This document shows, piece after piece, positions 34,256-47,693 of a DNA stretch of 64,000 nt (its first letter is position 1; the number at the start of each line of letters is the position of its first letter). Source of the DNA: Petrosia ficiformis. Lineage: Eukaryota > Porifera > Demospongiae > Haplosclerida > Petrosiidae. The stretch is taken from contig OX345636.1 of NCBI GenBank assembly GCA_947044365.1, positions 21,554,548 to 21,618,547 of the forward strand, read 5' to 3'. A program made the translations under genes and the position numbers. Below the pieces are notes generated by a model. The model saw only the letters and a program-made list of their open reading frames with translations, had not been told where the DNA came from and ran no database searches.

Positions 34256-36990
34256 ATGGTTCAATTACGTTTACAATCTCCAGAACTGTTTAACCTCCAA
34301 AACCCAGATGATTGGCCGAGATGGAAAAGATACTTCAAACAGTTTCGTGTAGCATCTGGACTAATTGCTGATAATCCATCTAAACAGATCAATACACTAC
34401 TGTTTTGCATAAGAGAGAAAGCTGAAGCAGTCTTAATGTCAACAAATATTACAGAAGATGAGAGGAAGGTCTATGATACAGTCATAATGGAACTCGATGC
34501 CTTCTTCAAAGTTCAGAGGAACATTATTTTAGAACGAGCAAGATTCAATAAGAGCAATCAACTTGAAGGTGAATCAGCAGAACAGTATATCATGAAGCTG
34601 TACAAACTAGCTGAAATTGCAACTATGGTGATATGAAAACCGAAATGATTCGTGACAGACTGGTAGTAGGTATAAGAGACATTGTTCTATCCCAACACCT
34701 ACAACTTGATGCTGATTTGACTGAGGAACAGAGGACAAATGGAGATTCCAAAACTTTGCACCCCCTAGTTGTCCAAACACACAAGGAGTACACTGCAAGG
34801 AAGAGCAGGAGATACTGCAAACCAGTTTACAATGGAAACCCTAGAGTCAAGACAAAACCATGCACTTGCTGTGTGTGGGAAAGAAAAAAATTCAACTTGT
34901 CATAGATGCCACAAATAGTTCAGCTCTCAATGCTTTGCAATTCCAAGGTGGTTTATCTAGTTATACCTCAGCATGGATTAGATACCTCAGCATGGTTTAC
35001 ATCAATTGAACACAAAACTGCCTTTAAACTTGACATGGGAGCCGAAGAAACAGCAATATCAAAGATAACACATCAGAGACAGGGGGATCCATAGCTCACC
35101 ATTCTTGAAAAGAGACTTTATAGGCTTTCTCAACAACCACTCAAGTAAAGAGTAAAAACAGTGACTTTGCAATAGATTGTCTGAAGATGAGCCTCTTGTG
35201 ACTAGCAGCAATCAAAGCTATGGATCTCGTTTCTAGAGCAATAGATTCAAAATCATTAATCATAAACAAGTTATTGTCAGTCTTTCAAGGACTGGGTAAC
35301 CTTGGAGAGGAGTACAAAGCCAGGAGCAACACCTCACACTCTGTTCACACCTGACATGTGCCACTACCACTACCATCTAAAGTTCAAGAAGACCTTGACA
35401 GGATGGAATTTCATAAGTGTTATCTCTAAAGTTGAGTAGCCTACACCCTGGTGTGCTGGGATGGTGGTGGTGCCTAAAAAAGGGGCTATCTGCATTTGTG
35501 TAGATTAAAACCTCTGAATGAAAGTGCATCATCTACAGATGACATGAGGCAAAGTACTTGTAGTGGTGCACTATCAAGTTGTTTGGTTCCTAGAAGTAGT
35601 ATGAGAGGTTTGTGGCCAGCTTTAATGTGGTACCTCATGCCCAAGATATATGTTGAGAACTTCTCACATGCCCAAGGGATAATTAGGGCTTCCTACCGGC
35701 ATTCAGTCTAGTCATTGTTCAGGATGCAAATGTTATGGGTGTCCAAGATGACTCTTGCTTATGCATGAGAACTGCTCCTAGCCTATAGAAAGGTGCATCT
35801 GCAGATATCTTGGTCAGTGCCTGTGGATTGTAAAGAGAAAGTATTGTTGGTTTAGACAACTCCATTTTTATATTAGAAAATGATTTATCTTGTGCAGGAC
35901 CCCACAGCAAGGTACACTTTTTACTGAGGAGTTGATGAAGAGGTTGCGTGAGATCAGTCAGATTACTGAAAAACCTGCCCATTTGGTTCACCATTCCCAT
36001 GAAACGTCTGAACTCTGAGATGTTTGTTGGAGGCTTCATCTCCCTGATGGCTGATGTCTTGTCTGGGTCTGCTGGGATCCCTCTTTCATCTATGAGATGA
36101 CCAAGATATTTTAATTGATATTAATTTTGTTGAACTCATATTTACTTGGGATCAGGGTGACTCCAGCTGTTTGTATCTTTGTGAGAGCTGCAAACAATCT
36201 CTCATCATGCTCTTTCTGGTCCCTTCCAAATATAAGGACATCATCCATTAGGCACAGAACTCCTTGTAAGCTCGTGAGAATCCTTTTCTGAAAGTGTTCA
36301 TGGGTGCTTGATAGGCCAAAGGGCATTTTATTAAAGTAATACCGACCAGAAGGAGTAATGAACGTAGTGAGGAGTCTTGAATTCTTGGCCAAAGGTATCA
36401 ACCAAGACCACTATTAGCATCTATTTTGGAGAAAACTTTGATTTCATTTACGTTTAGGAAGGTATGATTATGACATCATACATGTGGCAGGAAAACTGCT
36501 AATACGTTGTTGAGAGCATCAGCCCTTACTGATGAAGATGATAGCAGACTGGAGGAAGAAACAGATGCAGTGATGGAACTCTGTGTGTGTCATTTACCAG
36601 CCAGCAAAGAGAGACTAAACGAATACAGGAAGTCACAAGCCACAGATCTCTTCCATTATAACGCTTTGCTGACATGGTTAGCCAGAGAAAGGGAGAATTG
36701 AACCAATTATCGGACCATACTGGCTGGTTTGTTGTGAACTGACATTTGGCAATAACAACCTCTTGCTCTATGGCATGTATTGATGTTCCTAAAGCACTCC
36801 AAAGACAAACACTACTGAAGATTCATAAAGCGCATCATGCAGGGAATTCAAAGATGTCATCTACGTGCTAACACATCAGTGTTGTGGCATGAAATCACCG
36901 ACATGATGAAGTAGTGTTCTATTTGTGCCAGAGACTACAAACCACGTAAGGAGCCGATGATTCCACTCAGTTACCTGTCTACCCATGGCA
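34256..36990 (+). pseudogene. Ty3/gypsy gag-pol remnant with internal inversion
   Basis: Gag starts at 34256 (capsid-like DDWPRWKRYFKQFRVASGLI) and is frameshifted near 34625. A zinc-knuckle relic follows (about 34860-34935), then a protease motif in which the canonical Asp-Thr-Gly reads Asp-Met-Gly (35032-35040). The RT N-terminal part (35390-35524, ending KPLNES) has a stop and frameshifts. The next 935 bp are inverted (separate entry). Plus-strand pol resumes at 36461 with the end of RNase H (YDYDIIHVAGKLL) and an integrase zinc-finger relic to about 36985. There is no integrase core and no 3' LTR. The element is inert and lies in the TRAF-like gene's intron on the opposite strand. Confidence 0.75.
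35525..36459 (-). pseudogene. Inverted pol segment: RT palm to RNase H
   Basis: Read on the minus strand from 36459: a block starting VFSKIDANSG, then LLTTFITPSGRYYFNKMPFG, the catalytic-site region LCLMDDVLIFG, the RT thumb/connection (FRRFMGMVNQMGRFFSNLTD) and decayed RNase H up to about 35525. In the family this block belongs between KPLNES (ends 35524) and the RNase H end that starts at 36461. The order is restored by flipping exactly this interval, so it is a simple inversion rather than a second element. It has stops and frameshifts of its own. Confidence 0.8.
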
Positions 36991-39180
36991 ACAACAGATG
37001 TTGTGTTCTGTCTGTATATTAATACTCCTATTTACAATTACATGTAACTTGTGATATTTACTGGTAACATAATTATAAAGTCTATAAAGACACATTAGTT
37101 CACTATCATATACTAGATATACCAGAGTGTTATGAACGGAAAGATCATTACTACAAGTCAATATCAAGTATAATAAATAATGAGTATGTATTTAATTAAT
37201 CACATGATGTATATAACTATTTTATGTTAGAAACAAAACGGTGTGTGTAATTTAGATTGATACAATTTATATTACATAAAGAGTGTATAAATATAAAACA
37301 ATAATACATCAGGTGAAATATGTAAATATCAACCTGTACATTTCATGTCCTTGTAATTATAATTATTTACACAAGATATAATATACACATTTCCATATTA
37401 CCATATTTCATATAATATCATCTAATAATTAATATAGTTTCACTGACTATTCTATTTAGCTTGTCTGTTTAGAAATAAAGTTGCTAAAATGTTTATTAGA
37501 TGTAACTATATATTTGTAGTTTGTACTGTTGATTGAAGAGCAGTTGATATGAAGTACTCTTAAATCCACCATTATAAAATATATGTATTCTCACATATTA
37601 TTTTTTTTATAATAGGAAATGCACAATGTTTACTGAATTATAATAATATGTGATTTTACTGATATTACAGGATAAACTGATATCGATTGTAGATATCTAA
37701 TGATAACTGATATACTGATCTGATATTACATCTACATGTATCTGATTCTATCAATGAAAGTGAACATCAAAATAATTAATAGTACATTTATAACAATATC
37801 AGTTACATCACTCAAAACTAATCAATACCAGGTACTAAAAATAATGACTGATATTGATCAATTAGATTATAACTGATCAGGAATATATAAATAATATGTG
37901 AGTGTTGTTTATAATTAAATATGTTTAATATACTTTACTTTTATGTATAGTTTAATAACTGGCATAACAATAATTTCTAATGTACTATTTAATGACAAGA
38001 ATAATAAAAACCATTTCCAATAAAATGAAAGAAGATGTGGGGATGTCAAAACCCAAAAAGCATGTGAACAAGGTTAGGTGGGACCCAAAATTAAACAAAC
38101 CACTTCCATATAACCCTACATAAGTACAGCTTTTTGTATTTTGCTTTATAAGTACTTATGAAGGGGAACTATAATATATATTGTTAATTTTCTTCTGTTC
38201 AGAAAAGTTAACAATGTTTATTATAAATGGCGGAATAGAACGATACTTGGTAGTTTTGGGAGGAGGAGGATACCAAATGGGAACTACAATTCCTATAAAA
38301 TTTAATATCTGATAATTAATTGTATGCTATAATTATATAAACTTTTTAATTATAACAATTATAGACACATTGATTTAAAGGGTTGTCAATTATTTAGAAT
38401 GGATATTATAATGGGTGAAGTTATAAATGTTTCAGTTTATAAAATTTAGTAATTGTTGAATATCATTAGATATTATTAGTTACTAATGATATTTGATCCA
38501 CTGAAGTTGGCTTAGCTGGAATTTGAGATTAGCTGGTATTCAGGGCTTCTGCACCTAATTAAGAAGGTCAAATATGTATTATACCGCATGTAATCCATAT
38601 AGATGTATTGGATGTACTAATATAATTATCATTACTTGTGATTGAATAGGCACATTGTCCATGTGTCACATGTCCACATGTCACTATAAATAATATATGT
38701 GATCGAGCAGGCGAAAAAGGGTCAAAAGTAGCAAAATGCTTTATTCCATTATAGTACAAAATTCACTGAAACCAAATACTATGATGATTTCAGTAGTATA
38801 ATACCTTGGCCCCGTTGTGGACTCGCACAATGTTATAGTTTGTGTAGGACAAGCATTTAAAATATGCAATTTTCATAGTAATTAATAGTTGCTCTTGATT
38901 TAATGAGTGTCTTCTCAAAATCTGAATAGAAACAACTGGAACAAGACAACCACTCCTTATAAAGAAGGTGAGAACAAAAATAATAAAAACACTTGTATTT
39001 TCTTAACCAAACTTTGAATTTAATATTGATCCAAGCATTGTTTAATTTTTGAAAATCACACAGTCTGGTTAACAACTCTCATGATTTTACTGATGAACTC
39101 ATATAGTTAAAATGATTTGATGAGAACGTGTACTGATTTTGAATTGTGTACAAATAAAAGTTAGTAAATCCAGACATACA
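36991..39180. other. AT-rich DNA in the TRAF-like gene intron
   Basis: No coding region is supported on either strand. GATAT/ATATC motifs recur around 37660-37870. A short segment near 38095 (AAACAAACCACTTCC) resembles 10949-10964. Minus-strand frames at 38568-38759 and 38857-39075 have no recognisable content. Confidence 0.5.
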
Positions 39181-40199
39181 TTATACACAATACTGTGATA
39201 ACTGTTGTTTCATTTGTAAAATCAAATGAGAATTGCGTAAATCATTAGCTTGTAGTTGTGCTAGTATTTCTTCATGATCTCTGGTTATTTTCTCATCAAG
39301 CTTCCTCAGTTCTCTGAGCTCTTCTTCCATCAGCTGGTGTAGCCTATCTGCCCTTTCTTGTAGCATTTTAAACTCCCTCATCATTTCTTCCTTGCCTTCC
39401 TTGAACTCATTTACCATTTCTCTCCAATTAGCTTCATATTTCTCATAAATCTCTTTTAATATCTCTGCACACTTGCTCTGTAACATCCTCTAGTAACATC
39501 ATCTGCTCATCCAAAACTGTCTGGACTATTTCTTTTCTGCTTGCTTCAACCTTCTTTTGCAGCATTTCGATTTCTCCTTGTCTTGTTTCGGTTTCACTGT
39601 CTGTCTCCTCCACATATAGACACTCATTAGTAAGATGTCTCTCTTTGTCATCCAGCTCTCCCACCCATTCACACCCTTTCTCAACATTTGTACATCTTCA
39701 ATTTGGAAAGTAGACGATGTTGTTTTCTATCAAAGATAGTAGTATATTCCTATGTATTACAAGAAGGACAGGACTGTTCATTTGCTCTAGTATGTTCTAT
39801 ACATGCCTGAAAATATCAAATGATTGGTTTAGTAAATTAAAAGCTGTGAAGTATGATTGAAAATCAACAAAATAAAATAACACAAAAATATTCTAAAAAC
39901 ATTTCATGTAAATAATGATAATAGAACTTTATGTTTTGTGTATAATATTCTGTAATGTGGCATTCCCTATTATTATTCATGTGGTATAGAAAATGGTGAA
40001 ATTGCTATGATTCAGGGTTCTTTAAATTCCTTACCTCACAAATACGAGTTCCACAACACACTAATACATGTGGTTCTCTCGCTACTAACAGACACACTGG
40101 ACAGTGAGGTAATTCTGAAGGAAAATCAAGAAATAGTTGATCTTCACATCCACAAGTTGGTAGTGATTCATGAACAGTGTTATTAGAAATAGCCATCAT

Positions 40200-41292
40200 A
40201 GGAAGTGTAGTATACTATGACACACCCAAACTGCCTAATGTAGCTATGTATTTCACACTCTACTATTATCTAATCATAGTGTACACTCAACATCATGAAA
40301 AGATAAACACCATCTTTACTAATATTATTTAGTACATCATAGAAATTTGAAATGTAATACTGAAATTAGTGTAACGCAAACTTCCATCAATTTAGTATTA
40401 TTGAACAAGACATACATGTATACACTAAACAAAATATAAGCCGGTACAGTGAGTAACAAGTATTAATTTTCTTTTCTCTAGAAGTTAATTGTAGTCTACC
40501 TCATCTTGAAGAATCTCTGGCATTTTTGAAAATTATAAAACCATGAATTATTATAAAGTATAATCGACAACCATTATCATGATAATATAGTGTTCTCATA
40601 TGAAGGTAGAGAACTGTTATATATACCCTTCTTGAATTCTCATCTCTACCCTTCTTTAAATAAAGCACTGCAGTATTGCATATATAGTCAAGATTGCAAG
40701 TGACTATCTATGGGCTCAATTTTAAACTAAAAACTGTGATAATATACAATGCGATGTAGTTAGTTGTTCGTGAATACTTAATAAATAAAACTTCCCCTTT
40801 ATGATAGTTTTCTGTCAGAAGCTTTTTATATATAATGTAGTGATGTTTCTAATCTATTTATATAATATACATTCATAAAATTAATCTTGAAATTATGAAT
40901 GACATGTCTCTTAACGAAAGCTGTCATTAATTCTATTCTTTAGTATATCCATAATTGAAATGAGTGGTAGTATTATCTGTATAATAATTATAATGATATT
41001 ATGCTTATTAATGTCAGGATAAACCTGAATATCAGGAGTATCAGGTGATCATTGTAACTATAATTCCTACACTTCAATAATAGAATTGCTAAAATAACAA
41101 ATGTATTGGTAAATACATTTACAAGGATACAACTCATACATGTTGTCATGACTGCATGATAACATAATTATATCATGTCTTATATCTCATATTAGATGCA
41201 TAAAGAAAGTCTGAAAACCTATAAGGATTTAATAAAACATCTATTAAACAGTATAAGGAGGTGAAACTGTAATTATTGGATTATAATTTGTA
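40200..41292. other. Intergenic DNA between TRAF-like gene and copy B
   Basis: AT-rich with no coding signal. This is the upstream side of the TRAF-like gene's first exon (minus strand). From 41077 it enters a TIR element that continues across 41293. Confidence 0.5.
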
Positions 41293-41417
41293 CAAGTACA
41301 TGTACATCACCATATAGTGATAACAAACTATAGGACAGGACCAATTAAATTACAATTTTTACTTTTCCATGCAAATGTACTAACCAATAAATTAGTTATT
41401 TTAACAATTTTATTTTT
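41077..41417. mobile_element. TIR element (TACTAACCAATA family) across the copy B left edge
   Basis: The left end (AATTGCTAAAATAACAAATG) and right end (TACTAACCAATAAATTAG) are imperfect inverses. The interior includes a segment inverted relative to the element at 11281-11679 (around TTAGATGCATAAAGAAAG). Its right half is what the window shows at 1-125. Confidence 0.55.
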
Positions 41418-44283
41418 GCGCTTTAGCTCTGTCTTTTGTATACATGATTAAAATACTCTACCTAGATTAGAACACTTGCATGTAGACTGTATGATTTTAC
41501 ATACAGAACATTTTGGTCAGTCAGTTAGTAGTAACAGTTATAGTATGCATCCGAATGCCACATGAAATATTATGACATCAGGCCCAATGATGTGGTGTCA
41601 TCACAGTGACAATATATTCCATATGTGCATGATTAGGTATGTTATAACTGTTTGGTAAACATGAAATCAAAGCAGAAATGTATCCTTACTGTGTAGAATA
41701 TTTCTTTCCAGTACTTTGGATGTTGTGGATTCACTTCCTTAAATTTCCCTAGAGCGAGTGTTTAATTGCTATCCCTAAATATTTTTCATTTTTTGAAATG
41801 TTTTTATTATTCTTGTATAATATTCACTGATTAAGAACACAAAGTAGAATATGACAGCACTCATATTGTATTACATAAATAAATGGGATATTATGTATAT
41901 TATTATAGTGTATGTACTTATAGTAAAGCAATCTAATATATATATACTAACACTTGCATATTATGTATATTACTGTATTGAGATTGCAATTTAATTCCAG
42001 GTTCTGTTTTATAATCCTAATTTAGTTGTGACCTCATTATGTTATTAACAGTTAACTTTTAATTAATAAAGTTTGGTAAGTAATAATTGAGATTAATAAT
42101 AGCTTTTCCTGGATTCAAAATTTCTGGTGAGCAATTGAAGATATGCTTTTCATCAAATTATTTTGAAGGAATGTATTGCATTTGTTCTTTGTAAATAATT
42201 TATTATTGGACTCATTGTGTATGTCTCTCATCTACACATGGAGTACTTCATTATTTATGAACTGATTAAATAGACTGTTCTCATATGACTTCATAATAAA
42301 ACCATTCCTATATCCCAAGCACTATAATGAAATAAGTCTATAATCTGTGCCTTGCACATTTCATTTAGAATAATTATAAAACATGTCGGTTATGTTGGAA
42401 TATATTCATTGTATATAAAAATTATAGTGAATATATAATTTACCAATGAAACTCAGTTTCTTGATAAAACATCTCGAGATGTTTTCATGTGCCAGTAGCC
42501 TTGTGACTGACATATCTTTCTTAAAACAATCGATTTCATTTTTCCATATCTAACGTGTTATAATAATTACAGTGTTTTATTAACATAACCATGTTCAAAT
42601 AAATGAAAATATTAACCTGATATTTGGTTTCAACTCATAATATTAAATGAATTTTCTCTATGTAAATAATGTTATGTAATAACACATAGTACTACACTTC
42701 TGAGTTATCACAGTATGACAGTTGCCATCGTAATAAATTACTAAGTATATGTACTGTTGGAGTACACAACAGACATAACATAATAAACATAATTGAATTA
42801 TAATAAAGCATGTCATCATGAATGTTAAAAAGGACATATATATTTACTAGTTACCATAATTATTATAATATTATGGTATACATGAAAATATTGACATTTT
42901 GCTGTTGCCAAATTAAATTTTGATGATTAACACTTTATAACCAACCCGTTGGCTTCTATATGAATCATGCATATATCAAAAGTTACATTATCGAAGCCCT
43001 TTAATATTTTTCAATCACATTTCCACACAAGACAGTCTACTAAATTTGCTTTAAGCTGATGTAAATATTGAAGCTACATGATTAAGCATGTAAGTGATGG
43101 AATTGACAAAAAATGCTAAGTATGTACATTGGCAATGACCACTGCACACTCAGCTTGCTGCTTTCCTCTGACTAATGAAGCACGATTTTGGTATCTATGA
43201 CTTACTTAGAAGGTCTTATGTCTAACTAAGTAAGTTAAAAGTCTATGTTGTGTAAAATGTGGAAGTTATGAAGGTAAGTAAAAGTGTGGTTGTTGCCCTT
43301 TGGTCTAGTGAACTTTCAAGCACTTACCTTTTGGAGAACGTTTAGATTGTGCATGCACATTCGTGAACTAATTTGGTGAGTATTAGTTTGACAGTCTGAA
43401 CCCAAAACTGCCAAACCACTAAATAAATAAAAAATGACAGTATTTCCACATATATACAGTAATTAAATGTCTTCATTTGCTGACTATCTAATGAAAATAA
43501 TTTGCAGATTTAAAATTTTAAATACTTGGATATATACCGCTTTGTATGGGAAGTTGTTAATTAAGAAGCCTCATGGATGATAGAGTTTCCTGAATACAAC
43601 TCTCATTATCTTCCCATACAAAACAGTTGAATAGTGAGCATGAATGAAACCAAAAGTAGTATCATCAGATAATACATTACAAAAACTGTAGATCTGCTAT
43701 TTACTTTTTTACAATCCGCTGACAGAATATACTGTCTGCTTCTTCAAATGATATATCTTCAATCATGATTAGACACACACTGCATAAATCAACAGCATGT
43801 AGTAATGAAGATGAGATATGCAATATAACTACTACTAGTTGAAACACAAGAAATATTCTTGACAGCTCCAGGCTTAAACAATTAGTCAATTAGTTAGACC
43901 AGTCATCTGGTCTTATAATGAATATACAAGTACACATACGTTTTTTTGTATATAACAATCATTAAGTTTATACATTCTTGTATGTACATGACTATAATTA
44001 TTTTTATATTATCATTTATATCGATAGATGTATCATTTATGTAATAATGTTATAAGTCCCGAATAAGTGTCTGTGATAAGTAAATATAATTCATAGGGGA
44101 TAATAACAAAGATTCCATTAGAAAATTTCAATGTCAACCGAGTATTCAAATTATACTACCTTTGGTTTTAAGATTATACAACTGAAAATCACGATACATT
44201 TGTCATGAAACAATTTTTGAAAATTTACTTTTATTCTGCATTGTGTGTGTAGATTGGTGTTTTGTAAATATATGAACAAGAGT

Positions 44284-45151
44284 CTCATTAGGTCACCAAC
44301 TCTGTGAATAGTCTCTCCTCGAATGCTGATAACCTTTGTATTGATGACATTTCAACACTCGAACACTTTGACACTGTAGCTTGTTCTTTTCCTACAACAG
44401 ATAGAATGGTAGGTATTTGCTAGTACAAGGTCCAGATGGCTGTGATGAATGAAGTTCTGACAGCTGCTTCTTTTGTTCTTCTGCAGCTCATCCTAAATGT
44501 AGATCATCGGCAATTCTCATGGCAGAAGGCAAGACAGTTTCCTGCCACCTCAATTTCAAGCCTTGAGTGAAAAGATCATGCTTGCAATGCTTCACCTTAT
44601 CTGGTAGGATTGCATGTATACTCTCTGCCTTACCAGTCAATAAGAGTTCCAAAGTGTACCAGCTTCTCTTGTTTGGTCAATTTCCGCATGTTTCTCCAAC
44701 TTTCTGATCCAATGAACAAAGGCATCATCATCTTCATCTCCGGAGAACTTGTAATTGCACCACCCCCCCGAGAAACTTTCTCTTGTGCCATCTATTTCCT
44801 CTGTTACTGGCTTTTTCAACAAACTCAGTAGCTCTAGACATTGTCACCATCCACAAATACATCAGTTTTATCTCTCTTCGGTTCATCTCCTCAGTTTTTG
44901 CAGCAAACTCAGTGATCTCTAACACCATATCCTGTGTTCTAAGTAGCTTGTCTTCCAACCCCATGAAGGCAGATTCACTACCTGAGATCTTTGATTTCAG
45001 AGTCTTGATCTCGATCCTCTTGAGCTTTAATTAACTCGCTCTCCACAGTTTCAAACCTATTTTGGAGACTATTCTTATCTTCGTCAACTTCTTTAACTTT
45101 TACTTTTAATTTACTTAACAACGCCTTCAGTTTTGTCTTGGTATACAGCAT
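44284..45151 (-). pseudogene. Gag-like / coiled-coil remnant, copy B
   Basis: Duplicate of the remnant at 2990-3855. Here the coiled-coil frame starting at 45151 stays open for 57 codons because the stop of copy A is a Glu codon. It then ends at the same point as copy A, and the downstream helical sequence continues in another frame. The break between the two frames is shared by both copies and so predates the duplication. The C-tract around 44762-44768 is one base longer than in copy A. Assignment to a Gag-like family is tentative. Confidence 0.35.
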
Positions 45152-45705
45152 CCTTGATTTTCAGTTGTCCAACACATGGTCTCACAAATCCATTACAATC
45201 CTCTTCGATCCATCTTGATGGGACCTCCAAATGTAACACCATTTTATGTCAATGTCTCATTTAAAGTATGTATATCAATACTAACTCACTCCTTTTCAAT
45301 AAAAAGTTATAAGTATAATAACAACAATAAACTCAAAAGAAAAACGTGGAGACCATGTGTCCTTTTAACCACATCTCATTTTTACACACAATTTAGAATG
45401 CAACTATGCATTACAATTCAGTGGACAATATGCAGGTCATGGTAACTGAACAGCTCCACCTATACTCACATTAACACCTACTCCTGGGATAACTGTCAAA
45501 AAACCTTTGAATTTTTACATTACACCTTTTATTTTTATCTGTACACCTTTAAACCTTTCATTTACACCTTTCACTTTCATAGTTATATAGTTGAATAATC
45601 ATATCAATTTTCTGTCTACTCATTACCATCATATCATATCTAAGTAGCAAGTATGTTAATTATTTATAACTTTTTTTTGATGTGATATTCATTCTTTACT
45701 ATAGG
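45152..45705. other. Non-coding spacer before GPCR fragment, copy B
   Basis: Matches 3856-4411 of copy A. It has repeated TTTACACCTTT-like motifs (about 45510-45580) and a polypyrimidine-rich acceptor at the end. No upstream GPCR exon could be identified. Confidence 0.4.
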
Positions 45706-46918
45706 ACACTATGTACCTCAGAAAATGGTCAACTACTCATTAATTTATGTTTAGCTTTAATTAGTCTATATATAACTTTCATATTTGCCATTCACAGTAC
45801 ACCAGTAATTGGTTTATGTGCATTTGTAGCTGCTACTCTGCAGTATTTTTTTCTTGTGAGCTTTATGATCATGGCATCTGTGGCTATTAGCCTTTATATG
45901 AAACTAGTTGTTGTTCTAGGAAGAAATATACCTCACTTTGTTATGAAAGCTACTCTTATTATATTTCTTGGGGTAAGTAATATTGTATATAAACGTAGTT
46001 ATTGTAATTTTGCTTAAGGCAGTTATTTGTGTGAAAATCAATTTTTATCGTCTTTTAGTGACACCAATATTTATTGTCCTCTTCTGCTTTGCTCCAAATT
46101 ATGAAAATTATGTCAGTGACCATTTGTAAGTTTGTAATCAATAAAATATGAAGTATGTCAAATATTAACCACTTTGAACAACTAGGGACAAATAGCTTTG
46201 GATTATTTATTCTTCCTGTGTTTAGTTTTCTGTAGTCTTTGTTTTTACTCTTCTATCTACTTTTATAATTTATATACATTAATTGTCTGATTCCAGATTT
46301 AAGTCTATATATTCTTAATTGTACACTTCATTAGTATCAGATTTAATTTTGTACTCAGAGGTCTGTATTTCATATATAAGAACAGGAAAAATTATGTAAT
46401 TGTTTCATTCATGGAAAAATAATTCTTATTATGTTATATATTTATGAATAATAATAATTAGGTATCTATATATCTACTCTCTCCCTTCCTTTATGGAGAA
46501 TAATTTTATTTTTAAATTCCATTCTATAGTTGTTGTGGATTTAATATACCATACTATATTGGAATGGTGGTTCCTTTCTTGATTATTTACATTTTCAACT
46601 GGATGGTGTTTTTCATTATATATAATTGTCTCACTATTTCGTAAAACATGGACATCAGAGAATTTCAAGAAGAAACAAGAAAACATTTCCTTTGTTCATC
46701 AACAGCTTGTCATTGTCACAGTTCTGTCCATCTTTTTCGGTTTAGGATGGGACATTGGATTAATTGCTACTCAGGATATTTACGATAATAAATTTGTTTG
46801 TGACATGTTTGCTGCTCTGTTTGTAATTATCACTGCTTTTCATGGATGTAGCTACTTATTTATGCCAATCTTGATTGGAGCAGATCGGCAGAATCTTTTA
46901 ACCCACCATCTCTTTTAA
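45706..46918 (+). pseudogene. Adhesion-type GPCR 7TM fragment (broken), copy B
   Basis: Same three pieces as copy A (45706-45972, 46059-46125, and about 46529-46918). TM6 is better preserved than in copy A: the T missing there is present at about 46760, so the frame runs through IGLIATQDIYDNKF into TM7. The exon 1-2 phase mismatch is shared with copy A. The TM5-loop 3 join is again out of frame, but with a different AT-tract length (4 bp shorter than copy A), so neither copy encodes a continuous 7TM domain. The family is identified from the TM2, TM6 and TM7 motifs. Without an N-terminal region it is best regarded as a relic. Confidence 0.72.
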
Positions 46919-47005
46919 TTCCTGTATTCTGCTCCATTTAATAATAATATGTACATAATTGTAATAAATGTAAAACAAGGCGTGGTCTTTCTAAATTAAC
47001 TTGAG

Positions 47006-47693
47006 GGTGAGAACGTATTTCTCTGACATACCTATCCAAGAAACCTCTAAACTACACGTAATAGTCGGGAGTAATGACACGAAATGTACCTATACATCAA
47101 CCAAGACACACTATATTGAACAAGAGTTCCTTTCATTGTGAAAGCGGTAAACAAAATTGTACTGTATATGCACCCTGTGCTAGAGTTTGCCATGACAATC
47201 ACAGGGTTTACTCCATAGGAACAAGTAGTTGCTTTTGCAATTGTGGGCTTCAAAATTATGCAATATGCTGTAAAGTTGGTGAGAAATGTTCCTACGATGC
47301 CTTTGGGAAGTATCCACTGTCCAAAAGTGGTACGAGTGCCATACATGTTGGGGAGGTGAATCATCTTTGGGCTGTTGTGAAGACTGTGCAAACGATTGCT
47401 ATTCTGGACACAAACTAGTACCTCATGCACCATCATCTTTTATTTGTGATTGTGGCCATAATAAGCACAATCCTAATGTCTGCATATATCATTCCACTGG
47501 CAGCAATTTCCATAAGCAGCCTTTCTACTTTTGCCACAAATATTTCACAAACCCTATCACTGAAGGTTGTTGTTACCAGTGTACAAAGCACTGTCATGAT
47601 GGACATAGAATCAGTTTCAAGGGCATAATTTCAGCTTATTGTGACTGTGGATTAACTGTTTGTGCTATAAATTGTAAAATACCTTGTAAATGA
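47006..47693 (+). pseudogene. Three UBR-type zinc-finger boxes, frameshifted, copy B
   Basis: Duplicate of 5701-6383 with the same frameshift inside box 2. It also has a 1-bp insertion near 47130 (an extra C in the Phe codons before HCESGKQNC) that breaks box 1, which is intact in copy A. Box 3 has lost a consensus cysteine: FCHKC in copy A reads FCHKY here. The box 2-3 reading frame is otherwise open from 47286 to 47693. Further decay after duplication suggests no constraint on this copy. Confidence 0.62.

Larger units (their letters stand above)
32463..40199 (-). pseudogene. TRAF-like gene (RING, zinc finger, coiled coil, MATH), decayed
   Basis: Minus-strand exons. 40199-40035 begins MMAISNN and carries the first half of a RING (HCPVCLLVAREPHVLVCCGT). 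39806-39181 completes the RING (CIEHTRANEQSCPSC), then has a TRAF-type finger (GCEWVGELDDKERHLTNEC) and a long coiled coil rich in Glu/Arg. 32868-32463 is the MATH domain (GYKLALVVHAKGYSTGTGTH, GVSVHLMKCENDESLKWPF). TRAF proteins couple receptors to ubiquitin signalling. Lesions: a stop after the RING (near 39753), a frameshift before GCEW (near 39683), another in the coiled coil (about 39440-39480), and a MATH exon that stops at 32463 where the integrase-OTU block begins, so the domain's last strands are missing. The 6.3-kb intron holds a Ty3/gypsy element. Confidence 0.75.
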
